A stretch of DNA of 17,214 nt. It comes from a bacterium (GTDB lineage: Bacteria; SZUA-79; Acidulodesulfobacterales; Acidulodesulfobacteraceae). Under the pieces are notes generated by a model. That model made no database searches, was not told the origin of the DNA, and saw only the letters and a program-made list of their open reading frames with translations. Both the position numbers and the translations under genes were made by a program. The stretch lies in assembly GCA_021800805.1 (NCBI GenBank), contig JAJYYR010000012.1, positions 1-17,214 of the forward strand, given 5' to 3'. Below, one piece after another: positions 1-7,562 of this stretch. How positions within the stretch are numbered: the first letter of the stretch is position 1; every line of letters starts with the position of its first letter.

Positions 1-1
1 G

Positions 2-7
2 TATAAT
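2..7 (+). promoter_or_regulatory. possible -10 box of the tRNA-Gln promoter
   Basis: A perfect TATAAT lies about 44 bases before the first tRNA base, which would give a 5' leader of roughly 37 nt to be trimmed. The -35 box would fall outside the window, so this rests on one hexamer in AT-rich DNA. A 6-bp inverted repeat (TTCTTG/CAAGAA, 19-39) lies between it and the tRNA. Confidence 0.35.
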
Positions 8-50
8 ATGAAAACGATTTCTTGCAGGAAAAACAAGAATTTATCAAAAA

Positions 51-124
51 TGGGGGATCGTCTAGCGGCAGGACCTGGGACTCTGACTCCCATTACGGAG
101 GTTCGAATCCTTCTCCCCCAGCCA
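51..124 (+). tRNA. tRNA-Gln (anticodon CTG)
   Basis: A full cloverleaf can be drawn: a 7-bp acceptor stem (TGGGGGA with TCCCCCA), a D arm around GTCTAGCGGCAGGAC, an anticodon stem TGGGA/TCCCA around the 7-base loop CTCTGAC with anticodon CTG (reads CAG, glutamine), a T arm with loop TTCGAAT, discriminator G at 121 and an encoded CCA at 122-124. The 3' half from the anticodon arm onward also serves as the integration target: it recurs at 16187-16235, while the 5' half does not. The gene stays intact because the inserted element restored its 3' end. Confidence 0.96.
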
Positions 125-126
125 TT
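78..126 (+). repeat. left attachment site (attL), direct repeat with 16187-16235
   Basis: This 49-bp segment, from the anticodon stem to two bases past the CCA, matches 16187-16235 except for one base (G at 97, T at 16206). Duplication of a tRNA 3' end on either side of an integrase-bearing segment is the standard product of tRNA-targeted integration. The exact crossover inside the repeat cannot be read; the anticodon loop is the usual place for this integrase class. Confidence 0.9.
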
Positions 127-191
127 CAAAAACCAAGCATTTTATAAGGTTTTCCCGGTTTTATCCCCTTATCAAGTTTAATCAAACATAG

Positions 192-249
192 CCATTTTTT
201 ACCCATTTTTGCCTTTTTTATGGCGAGATTTTCACATAGGTGATATAAT
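192..249 (+). promoter_or_regulatory. integrase promoter region with phased T-tract repeats
   Basis: Three similar tracts begin at 192, 203 and 212 (CCATTTTTT, CCATTTTT, CCTTTTTT), about one helical turn apart. A TATAAT at 244-249 lies 44 bases before the integrase start. The -35 is poor: TGGCGA at 17-bp spacing. The phased repeats between att and int are where arm-type integrase or excisionase sites usually lie, so autoregulation of int is plausible but inferred. The segment 220-240 recurs at 16107-16127. Confidence 0.4.
220..240 (+). repeat. 21-bp direct repeat, left copy
   Basis: The 21 bases starting ATGGCGAGATTTTCAC match 16107-16127 with a single change (A to G at the seventh base). 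The left copy sits upstream of the intact integrase. The right copy sits where the vapC remnant breaks off, 60 bases before the right att repeat. Its role is unknown. Confidence 0.8.
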
Positions 250-292
250 ACTCCCAGATTAGTAAAACGCTTGTAAAATAAAGGAGCATGTC

Positions 293-1411
293 ATGTCTAT
301 CGTGAAAAACGGCAAGTATTACTTCTACGATTTCGTACACGAGGGCAAAAGATACCGGCGCTCGTGCAGGACGGCCGACCGAAAGATTGCGGAGCAGATA
401 GAAATATCGGTCAAGAACGACATTATTAAAAAGAATTATAGCCTTCCCACGGATAAAAACAAACGCTTGTTATTTCAGGCAGTCTGGGAAGATTATTTGA
501 AAAATAACGGCGATTCCAAAGGCTCAATCATTCGCAAGGTTACCGCCTCCAAACATTTCCTCCCCTTTTTCGGGAACAAAGTCTTGTCGGCTATTTTGCC
601 GCTTGACGTTAAAAATTACCAGCTTGAAAGGAAGATTGAGATAATTTCTTTAGAAAAGAATAAAGACAAAAAGGAGTCCGAAATAAATTTCAGGTCGGTA
701 AATTATGAAATCATAATTATTTCTAATTTATTTAATTTCTGCATGGAAAGGGGATACGCCGACAAAAATCCTGCCGTAAAGATTAAGAAACTTAACGAAC
801 TCGAAAGAAACAAAATCCTTTCCGGCGAAGACATTCGAAAGTTGATCGACTCCGCCACGAATAAACTCACAAGAGATTTAATATCTTTCCTAATCTATAC
901 CGGCTGCCGCAAAGGGGAAGCCCTAAATCTCAAATGGGACGACGTGGATTTGAAAAATGGTTTTATAGGCATAAAAGGGACAAAGACTAAATATGACAGA
1001 TATATTCCTGTCTCAAAAACACTGGAAGCGGTTTTAAATGGGATAGAGAAAAATCCTGATTCTCCTTACGTGTTCAACAATTCCGGTAGAAAAATAGTCG
1101 ATTTCAAGCATTCCTTTAAGACCGCCTGCCGCAATGCCGGACTTAAGAATCTGCGGATACATGATTTAAGGCACGTGTTTGGTTCAAAAATGGTTAACGA
1201 TAAAACGGACATATATGTTACAAGTAAGCTATTAGGGCATAAGGATATAAAAATGACGATGAGATATGCACATTTCAACCCTGAAACCTTAAAAAAAGCA
1301 GTCGAAAAAGTATGGGACGATGCAGGTGAAAACAGCGTAAGCAAGGCGGAATATGAAAAAGCGATAGAGATTATCAGAAAGTATGAGAGGCAAGGAATAG
1401 AAAAAAGTTAA
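293..1411 (+). CDS. int: tyrosine recombinase, element integrase (intact)
   Basis: A site-specific tyrosine recombinase that would integrate the element at the 3' end of tRNA-Gln, 170 bp away. The 372-residue length is normal for phage/island integrases. The N-terminus (about 1-50, with YYFYDFVHEGKRYRRS) resembles an arm-site binding domain; a SAM-like core-binding domain spans about 58-165, followed by the catalytic domain. Catalytic residues are all visible: R206 in TGCRKGEAL, a lysine near 231, H290 and R293 in HDLRHVFG, H316 in LLGHKD, and nucleophile Y325 in MRYAHF. The ATG at 293 follows an AAGGAG at 281-286. It is clearly paralogous to the broken gene at 16394. An intact set of catalytic residues suggests the element can still move. 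Confidence 0.95.
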   Translation: MSIVKNGKYYFYDFVHEGKRYRRSCRTADRKIAEQIEISVKNDIIKKNYSLPTDKNKRLLFQAVWEDYLKNNGDSKGSIIRKVTASKHFLPFFGNKVLSAILPLDVKNYQLERKIEIISLEKNKDKKESEINFRSVNYEIIIISNLFNFCMERGYADKNPAVKIKKLNELERNKILSGEDIRKLIDSATNKLTRDLISFLIYTGCRKGEALNLKWDDVDLKNGFIGIKGTKTKYDRYIPVSKTLEAVLNGIEKNPDSPYVFNNSGRKIVDFKHSFKTACRNAGLKNLRIHDLRHVFGSKMVNDKTDIYVTSKLLGHKDIKMTMRYAHFNPETLKKAVEKVWDDAGENSVSKAEYEKAIEIIRKYERQGIEKS

Positions 1412-1549
1412 AAACGAAAAGGGTGTCCAGTCACGACCGAAATTTACAAAAAATCCAGGTTTTGTGATATTATTATGATAAAATATTAAAAAATAAGTAA
1501 ATAGAAAAATAAAAATTAGGAATATTTAAATAAAAATAAATACGATTGT

Positions 1550-1867
1550 ATGTGTGAATATAAATGGATTAGTATTTTCCAGTATGGATTGGCCAGCGTA
1601 TGTAAAAACGATAAATGGGGATATAGAGATAAAACCGGTAAAGAACTCCTATTTAGCGATGACCCTTTGCCTATTTTTAGCAGAATCAACGAAGATGATA
1701 TATTAAATTATAATAAATTATCCAAAAGCCAATTTATTTCGACTTTCCTAAAAGAAATTAAAGATAAATATAAAGATAATGGTGGCTTGCCGTTTAAAAT
1801 AAAAAAAGAATTATCTAAAACTGATAAAAAATACGAAAGAGAAGTTATTAACGAGTATTTTTGTTAA
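1550..1867 (+). CDS. short WG-repeat protein
   Basis: A 105-residue protein. Residues 8-30 (QYGLASVCKNDKWGYRDKTG) fit one WG-repeat unit, a beta-rich repeat that normally occurs in several to many copies. Here only one is present, followed by a charged, lysine-rich helical tail with no recognisable domain. It could be a truncated WG-repeat protein or a small stand-alone one. The ATG has no good Shine-Dalgarno, and an in-frame TAG at 1517-1519 limits any upstream extension. The next gene begins 15 bases after its stop, so the two are probably co-transcribed. No enzymatic function can be proposed. Coding AT content is very high, like its right-hand neighbours. Confidence 0.65.
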   Translation: MCEYKWISIFQYGLASVCKNDKWGYRDKTGKELLFSDDPLPIFSRINEDDILNYNKLSKSQFISTFLKEIKDKYKDNGGLPFKIKKELSKTDKKYEREVINEYFC

Positions 1868-1882
1868 AATGAGGGTAATAAA

Positions 1883-3511
1883 TTGGCTTCGGAAGAATTA
1901 GATTATTATAATAAAGGTGGCAGCTCTTACGATAAGGGGGATTATAAGGCGGCCATCGAAGATTTTACAAAGGCGATAGAATTAGACCCCAAAAGTGCCA
2001 AAGCCTATAATTTTAGAGGAATGGCATATGCTTCTTTAAATGAGTATAAAGAAGCCGTAGACGATTTTACAAAGGCATTAGATATTAATCCAGAGCTTGC
2101 CGAAGCCTATAATAATAGAGGGGAAAGCCGTGCTTCTTTAAATGACCATAAAGAAGCTATCGAAGATTTTACAAAGGCGATAGAATTAGACCCAAAAGAT
2201 GACAAGGCTTACACTAATAGGGGATTGGTATATTTTGATTTAAAGAACTATGAAAAAGCCATCGAAGATTTTACAAAGGCGATAGAATTAGACCCCAAAC
2301 GTGCCGAAGCCTATAATTTTATGGGATTGGCGTATTTTTATGAAGGAAAGCAACAAGGGGTTATCGAAGAATATTCAAAAAACATAGAAAAAGCCATCGA
2401 AAATTATACAAAGGCGATAGAATTAGACCCCAAACGTGCCGAAGCCTATAATTTTAGAGGAATGGCATATGCTTCTTTAAATAAGCATGATGAAGCCATC
2501 GATGATTTTACAAAAGCCTTAGATATTAATCCAGAGCTTGCCGAAGCCTATAATTATAGAGGCTTATCTTATACTGATTCAGGAGACCCTCAGGCTATTG
2601 ATGATTTTGATAAAGCTATAGATAAAGCTATAGATATTGATTTAAAAGCCGAGGCTTACAAAAATAAAGGGATAGCCTATTTTGATTCTGGCAAACGCTT
2701 GAAAGATATTGATAAAGATTATACAAAAGCTATAGAAGAAGCAATCGAGGATTATACAAAGGCTATAAAATTAAATCCCAAAAATTTCGATGCATACAAT
2801 TTTAGAGGATTGGCTTACTTTGAATTAAAAAAATATAAAAAAGCAATTAATGATCATACAGAAGTTATAAAAAGTATTCCTGACAATGCCAATAATTACT
2901 GCAATAGAGGCATAGCATACTTTAATTTAAAAAAATATAAAAAAGCAATTGATGATTGCATTGAGGCTTTAAAAATAGATTCTAAATATGCCGATGCTTA
3001 TTATATTAGAGGAAAATCGTATCTTAATTTGAAGGATTTTGCAAAATCCGTTGAAGATTTTGAAAACGCAATAAACCTTTACATAGATATGGTGGAAAAA
3101 GAACCCGATCCTAAATCTTTTGATGCTTGTAGTTCTAGAAGTGAAGCTTTAATTGCCTTAGAAAAATATGCTAAGGTTAGGGCTATAAAATTATGCCAAA
3201 AAAAATTCTATATATATCATCCACTAAAATGCATAGATGAAATAATTGAAATGATATCAAAAATACAATATTTCCAATCTTGGATGGCAATTTTCGGGTG
3301 TGTTCTTTTTTTCGGGTTTATTATTGTCGCAATGTATTCTATATCTATAAATTCTGAGCAATCCAAATTTTGGTTATTATTGTCAGGGGTTATGATAGGA
3401 ACTGGATTAGGTCTTATATTTGAAGCTATTAATTCTAAATATGAAATTAATTCAACTAAAGAAAATACGACAAAAATTGTTGGAGAAGCAATGAAAATTT
3501 ATAAAATATAA
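1883..3511 (+). CDS. TPR-repeat protein with C-terminal membrane anchor
   Basis: A 542-residue protein with about ten tetratricopeptide repeats over residues 1-430. Consensus features recur (AYNFRGMAYASLNEYKEA, DFTKAIELDPK). Some repeats are separated by short inserts such as QQGVIEEYSKN. Two hydrophobic segments (about 467-485 and 496-514) should anchor the C-terminus in the inner membrane, leaving the TPR scaffold on one side. TPR arrays bind other proteins; the partner is unknown, the WG-repeat protein just upstream being an obvious guess. The start is TTG at 1883, supported by GAGGG at 1871-1875 with a 7-base gap; no in-frame ATG is nearby. Several repeats are almost identical at DNA level, so copy number may vary by slippage. 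Confidence 0.85.
   Translation: MASEELDYYNKGGSSYDKGDYKAAIEDFTKAIELDPKSAKAYNFRGMAYASLNEYKEAVDDFTKALDINPELAEAYNNRGESRASLNDHKEAIEDFTKAIELDPKDDKAYTNRGLVYFDLKNYEKAIEDFTKAIELDPKRAEAYNFMGLAYFYEGKQQGVIEEYSKNIEKAIENYTKAIELDPKRAEAYNFRGMAYASLNKHDEAIDDFTKALDINPELAEAYNYRGLSYTDSGDPQAIDDFDKAIDKAIDIDLKAEAYKNKGIAYFDSGKRLKDIDKDYTKAIEEAIEDYTKAIKLNPKNFDAYNFRGLAYFELKKYKKAINDHTEVIKSIPDNANNYCNRGIAYFNLKKYKKAIDDCIEALKIDSKYADAYYIRGKSYLNLKDFAKSVEDFENAINLYIDMVEKEPDPKSFDACSSRSEALIALEKYAKVRAIKLCQKKFYIYHPLKCIDEIIEMISKIQYFQSWMAIFGCVLFFGFIIVAMYSISINSEQSKFWLLLSGVMIGTGLGLIFEAINSKYEINSTKENTTKIVGEAMKIYKI
1953..2119 (+). repeat. intragenic direct repeat, left copy (offset 441 bp)
   Basis: This stretch of the TPR gene recurs at about 2394-2560, offset by 441 bp (147 codons), with only scattered differences. 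Shorter units (for example around 2158 and 2261) share the phrase ACAAAGGCGATAGAATTAGA. The near-identity points to recent internal duplication rather than old divergent repeats. Confidence 0.75.
2394..2560 (+). repeat. intragenic direct repeat, right copy (offset 441 bp)
   Basis: Second copy of the 1953-2119 block inside the TPR gene. The reading frame is the same in both, so recombination between them would remove exactly 147 codons and keep the protein in frame. Confidence 0.75.
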
Positions 3512-3640
3512 GTAGAATGAGCCAAATTTATATTGATTATTTATTAATTGGATTATATATTATTCAATAAGATTTTAAAAACATACAATATTCTGTAATA
3601 GATATACTTTTATTCATTGGAAGCAATGGGAGGCTGTATT

Positions 3641-3880
3641 ATGAAAAAGGAAGTTTTTTTAGACTCTATTTACACTATGGAGCCAAAATCTTCGATGCAG
3701 AAATGGAGTGGACATTGGAATTACCAATGGGGGAGTAGGATTTCTCCAATGGTTTCAAATCAATATAAATGGAGAAAAGAGGGAGAAAACAACTATACCG
3801 TACAAGATAAAGATGGAGTTATATGGAAAATGGACGAAGAAGCTTTTAGCGATTTTATGGGTTATGGACAAACAAAATAG
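3641..3880 (+). CDS. small aromatic-rich peptide, candidate RiPP precursor
   Basis: A 79-residue peptide. The ATG at 3641 follows a strong GGGAGG (3628-3633) with a 7-base gap and is preferred over an in-frame TTG at 3617. A possible promoter lies upstream (TTGATT 3533-3538, 17 bp, TATATT 3556-3561). Residues about 20-40 are rich in Trp/Tyr/His (KWSGHWNYQWGS), and the C-terminal part is acidic (VIWKMDEEAFSDFMG). There is no signal peptide and no cysteine. Its last 17 bases overlap the start of a radical SAM/SPASM-like gene, so the two are translationally coupled. By analogy with radical SAM peptide loci it may be the modified substrate, with aromatic side chains as candidate crosslink sites. 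I do not recognise a known precursor family; it could instead be a small partner or recognition protein. Confidence 0.6.
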   Translation: MKKEVFLDSIYTMEPKSSMQKWSGHWNYQWGSRISPMVSNQYKWRKEGENNYTVQDKDGVIWKMDEEAFSDFMGYGQTK

Positions 3881-4823
3881 GTTAGATTTACGATCCCCCC
3901 TCCTTTTGGTTATTGAAATAACCGATAGATGCAATTTAAATTGTAGATACTGCTATGATACGCTTGGGTATAATAAAAGAAAAAATTGCGATATCAATCT
4001 TGAAGATTTTTCATTAATTATTGAGGAAGCTGAAGAAATTGGAATATTCGATATAAATTTAAGCGGTGGCGAACCGTTTATTCATAAAGATATATTGAAA
4101 TTTATTGAGATAATTAAGCTATCTAACCTCGGGATATCAATAGTTTCAAACGGCACATTAATAAACAAAGAAATAGCAAAATCTTTATTCAATCTTGCAG
4201 TAATTCCTTTTATTCAAATCAGTTTTGACGGCCATACTCCGGGTATCCATAACAAAACTAGGCAATTATTTAATGAAACTTACCGAGGCTTCATGAATCT
4301 AGTAGAAGAAGCCAATAACAAGGAGTTATCCCCTTCAATAGGTATAGTTATAAATAAATATAATTTTTTCAATATTCATAAAATTATTGATTTTTTTAGC
4401 GAATTTACTAATAGATTCCATTTAATGAATGTTATGGGTCATCCAGAAATAGAATTAAGCGATATTGAAAAAGGCATATTTTTTACTGAAATTATTCCGC
4501 AAGTAAAGAATATTGCAATATTGAAATCTTTAGAGGTTTCAAATTTCAATAATAAAAAATCAATGCCCTCAAGTTTTAAAGCAAAGGAATCACATATTGA
4601 TTGCCTTGCCGGTTTTACAACGCTCGTTTTATCTCCCAATAAAGAAGTGTTTCCTTGCGATATTGCAAGATATAACCTTTCAGAATGGAATGAAAAAGGC
4701 TCCCTATTAAAGATTTTTAATAAGAGCAAAGAACTATGGAGAAGCATGAAAAAGCCATGGTGCTTATCTGATTTATGCACATATCCTTCGGATTGTAATT
4801 GTAACGAAAATTCGCCTTTTTGA
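3864..4823 (+). CDS. radical SAM protein with SPASM-like C-terminus
   Basis: A 319-residue radical SAM enzyme. The 4Fe-4S/SAM motif is C23-x3-C27-x2-C30 (TDRCNLNCRYCYDT), with SGGEP near residue 70 for SAM binding and a TIM-barrel-like body. The C-terminus carries a SPASM/twitch-type cysteine set: Cys then AGFTTLVLSPNKEVFPC, followed by WCLSDLC and DCNC, suggesting one or more auxiliary iron-sulfur clusters. This architecture is typical of enzymes that modify ribosomal peptides. The start at 3864 was chosen because it lies just ahead of the conserved core and overlaps the upstream small gene by 17 bp; a longer in-frame opening to 3708 adds only low-complexity sequence. Prokaryotic viperin is an alternative, but the SPASM-like tail argues against it. 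Substrate unknown. Confidence 0.88.
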   Translation: MDKQNRLDLRSPLLLVIEITDRCNLNCRYCYDTLGYNKRKNCDINLEDFSLIIEEAEEIGIFDINLSGGEPFIHKDILKFIEIIKLSNLGISIVSNGTLINKEIAKSLFNLAVIPFIQISFDGHTPGIHNKTRQLFNETYRGFMNLVEEANNKELSPSIGIVINKYNFFNIHKIIDFFSEFTNRFHLMNVMGHPEIELSDIEKGIFFTEIIPQVKNIAILKSLEVSNFNNKKSMPSSFKAKESHIDCLAGFTTLVLSPNKEVFPCDIARYNLSEWNEKGSLLKIFNKSKELWRSMKKPWCLSDLCTYPSDCNCNENSPF

Positions 4824-4983
4824 GCTATTTATTGTTTATATAGATACTTATATTGAGCAGTTATTACCAAAAGTCGCGATATTTTCGCAAAAATAGGAAA
4901 AAACAAACTTATATCCGGGTAAATTTTTATGTATGGCTAATAACCAGTCCCGTAATTTTTCCCAGATAAATATATCATTATTA

Positions 4984-7119
4984 TCATGTGGCCGTTTTTG
5001 CCGCGAATACACATGGTTCAACATCGCTCGGCGCAACAAGGATAGGCCACCAGAACTTATGCTCCGACCATCTGCGTTCCCTACCCCCCTCTTGTTGTAA
5101 AAGTATCAAGGCAGGTCTGGTTCTATGCGAGTTATTAATTGTTTCTCTAAGAACTGGACCTATAATAGAGAGCCCTGATTTATCGCCTGATCTTGAGCGA
5201 TTGAGCTTACGGCCGGTTTCCGCGAACAACAACACTTTCCCATCGCCGTCATCGATAGTACCGGAATAATAGTCAATCAGACCAAACATGGCATTCCACT
5301 CGAACTCTACATCTTCAAAAATCAATGAATGCTTAATGACTGATAGTATATCAAATGCCTGTCTTTTATCAATTTCAACAAACTTGCCATTATCCCGCCA
5401 TTCCGGTTTTATCAGGCGCTCTAAATCGGCTTGCGCTTTCGCCATCTCACGCCCAGCAACTGTTTGAAAACCGGTAGGCAGCAAAAACCCATTAGGGCGT
5501 ACAGCAACTACATCACTCAAAAGGACTTTATTAGGTGCGCAAGGGCGAACTCTCTGGTTTATATCAGTCTGAATGAATACAACTCCACGGTCATGCGCTC
5601 CGCTTTCGAAGGCATCGCGTAATGCATTTTCGAATCCATTAATAGTATAAAGTCGATCATAAACGCCCAGTGACGTATAAAATCGGGTTACTGCAAGATC
5701 CGACCAGGAGCGGTTGCCATACATGCGAGAGTGTTGAAGCACGGTATCGGCCTGCATTGTGCGAGGATTTCGACCATAATAGAAAGCAATTAAATTTGGA
5801 ATTGTAATTCCGCGATCCAAAATATTGCCACCTACAAAAATATTATACGGAGTTCTAAGTTTTAGCTCTGCCTTATAATCAAGAAGCGCCATAACATCTT
5901 TGTCTGAATTAACCGTTTCTCTAACCACATCGTCATTTTGAAGGGCATCTATAAACATGTTAAACATTTCTTCGCCAGGCGGCATTCTGCCTTTATCGGC
6001 AGAAACAGACTTGCTTAGATCATCAAAAGCTGTGTCGAAATGCGGACGGAGTTCTTGAGGGGCAGATTTTGCCTTATCAAGTATGGCCTTGAATATCCAA
6101 TCTAACACCTGATCTTGCCACGCATGGGCCGTCTTTTGGGTGTCATTATGAATTATCATCGCATATTTGCGTTTTTTCTCACCTGCTTCTTTTTGTTGCC
6201 ACCGCCGAACACAAACTGCTAAAACGAAGGTAATTATGGCACGAAGAATGCCGCTCGTATTGGGACTATCAAGTACAGAATCTGGTTTAATACGGCGTTT
6301 ATCCGCTCGACGCAGGGCGTCTTGCTCCTGCGAACTTACATTAACGAATATATAATGGCGCGGATTTTCTTCATCATATCCTCCAAAATAGTCGTTGCCG
6401 CCTACATACCCTCCATGAATAGGCAGTAACTCGGTAAAGGCAGGTTTCTTGGGCTTAAAGACATAACCTTCCGATGCAACTTCTTCGTAATCATCAGGTT
6501 GAAGATAGAGAGAATATGGTGTCGCCGTTACTTGCAAAAAGGCAATGCCTTTCACCATGTTGCGCAAATTATCTATCTGTTCGGCAATTTTGCCTTGCTC
6601 AACACTCGATGTCCCACTTTTCTGAACGAAACGTATACTTGCAAGATCGGCTTCATCGTCAATCAAAAGAATGCGGCGATTTTTCAGCTCCGCATGATTA
6701 TTAATAAACTCGATAAGATGGTTGAGGTTATGAACCTGTTTCTTGGCTACTACTACAATCTTACGATTGAGTTCGCTCCTCGTGGGTCTGCCTGGTAACT
6801 TCATAATATCATAAACAAGCAACTCGTCCTCGTCTATGAACTCTGCAAAATCGGCACTCAGTCTGGCGACCGTCTGCGCTGACAATGTTTTAGTGCCTTT
6901 TGTTAGAACCAATGCAATATCGAAGCCTCTATCGAATGAGCGTGCAATCACCCCAACAAATCCTCGGGTTTTGCCAGATTGTATTTTGCCAAGAAGCATT
7001 CCAGGGCGTTCACTTGTCGTGGAATTGTCATCGAGTTGATTAACGACACGCTCAATGCAAGCCGATAATTCGTTGTCATCCCCTCTATTCTTTCGCAGTC
7101 GAGCATAAAAACTCTCCAT
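4984..7119 (-). CDS. Z1-domain superfamily-II ATPase, restriction-modification associated
   Basis: A 711-residue Z1-type helicase-like ATPase. Visible motifs: Walker A GKIQSGKT (about 44-51), Walker B DDEAD (154-158), TATP (198-201, motif III-like), GGNILDRGITI (about 430-440, motif V) and QHSRMYGNR (462-470, motif VI with arginine fingers). Z1 proteins are known from gene neighbourhoods of restriction-modification systems, often with Vsr and cytosine methylases, as here. Their exact job is not settled; DNA translocation or remodelling is inferred. The ATG at 7119 is preferred over GTG at 7125 because AAAAGGGG then has proper spacing. The gene follows vsr by 23 bp. Its GC content is visibly higher than its neighbours', suggesting a separate origin. 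It converges on the radical SAM gene. Confidence 0.88.
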   Translation of the reverse strand: MESFYARLRKNRGDDNELSACIERVVNQLDDNSTTSERPGMLLGKIQSGKTRGFVGVIARSFDRGFDIALVLTKGTKTLSAQTVARLSADFAEFIDEDELLVYDIMKLPGRPTRSELNRKIVVVAKKQVHNLNHLIEFINNHAELKNRRILLIDDEADLASIRFVQKSGTSSVEQGKIAEQIDNLRNMVKGIAFLQVTATPYSLYLQPDDYEEVASEGYVFKPKKPAFTELLPIHGGYVGGNDYFGGYDEENPRHYIFVNVSSQEQDALRRADKRRIKPDSVLDSPNTSGILRAIITFVLAVCVRRWQQKEAGEKKRKYAMIIHNDTQKTAHAWQDQVLDWIFKAILDKAKSAPQELRPHFDTAFDDLSKSVSADKGRMPPGEEMFNMFIDALQNDDVVRETVNSDKDVMALLDYKAELKLRTPYNIFVGGNILDRGITIPNLIAFYYGRNPRTMQADTVLQHSRMYGNRSWSDLAVTRFYTSLGVYDRLYTINGFENALRDAFESGAHDRGVVFIQTDINQRVRPCAPNKVLLSDVVAVRPNGFLLPTGFQTVAGREMAKAQADLERLIKPEWRDNGKFVEIDKRQAFDILSVIKHSLIFEDVEFEWNAMFGLIDYYSGTIDDGDGKVLLFAETGRKLNRSRSGDKSGLSIIGPVLRETINNSHRTRPALILLQQEGGRERRWSEHKFWWPILVAPSDVEPCVFAAKTAT

Positions 7120-7142
7120 TGACACCCCTTTTAGAATAACAA

Positions 7143-7562
7143 TTAATATGGATCGCTAATTTCTTTAATTATTTGCAATATTTCTTTTTCAATCCCGATT
7201 TTATCAGAAATTTCATGTTCCCATACTCTAAACAAACTCCATCCAAGTTGTTTATAATATTCACTGACTTCTTTATCTCTCACTTTGTTTCGTTCTATTT
7301 TGCCGGCCCAATAACTCTTTCTTGTCGACGGCATCCTGCAATGTTTTTTGCATCCGTGCCAAAAACAGGAATCAATAAAAATTACAGTTTTGTATTTTTT
7401 TAATACAATATCCGGCTTGCCGAAATATTTGGAAGAATTTTTTCTGTATCTAAAACCTTTTTGCCATAGAGCTTTTCTAAAAGCTACTTCAATACCGCTA
7501 TCTCTACTTTTAACAGCCCGCATGACTTCAGAGCGTTTTTGTTTCGATATGGTGTCGGCCAT
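7143..7562 (-). CDS. vsr: Vsr-type very-short-patch mismatch endonuclease
   Basis: A 139-residue DNA endonuclease of the Vsr family. It would nick at T:G mismatches arising when 5-methylcytosine deaminates, protecting the methylated sites from mutation. Matching features: RSEVMRAVKSRDSGIE at the N-terminus with E25, FGKPDIVL with the metal-binding D51, FIDSCFWHGCKKHC (62-75) with the conserved FWH and zinc ligands, PSTRKSYWAGKIERN, RD, and GWSLFRVWE near 107-115. The length is normal. Its ATG directly abuts the TGA of the endonuclease gene (7563-7565), with no spacer. Presence beside an m5C methyltransferase is the usual pairing. Confidence 0.93.
   Translation of the reverse strand: MADTISKQKRSEVMRAVKSRDSGIEVAFRKALWQKGFRYRKNSSKYFGKPDIVLKKYKTVIFIDSCFWHGCKKHCRMPSTRKSYWAGKIERNKVRDKEVSEYYKQLGWSLFRVWEHEISDKIGIEKEILQIIKEISDPY

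Noticed and set aside
1883..3511. CRISPR-like array or DNA tandem repeat
   Set aside because: The repeats are in-frame TPR codons inside one long gene, with no spacer structure.
3864..4823. Prokaryotic viperin (antiviral radical SAM enzyme)
   Set aside because: The radical SAM motif and defence-island setting are suggestive, but the SPASM-like cysteine-rich C-terminus and the overlapping small peptide gene fit a peptide-modifying enzyme better.
4848..5039. 63-codon minus-strand frame overlapping the 3' end of the Z1 gene
   Set aside because: Starts inside the Z1 coding sequence in another frame with no ribosome-binding site and no recognisable domain. The part beyond the Z1 stop could be a remnant of an older gene tail, but this cannot be supported.
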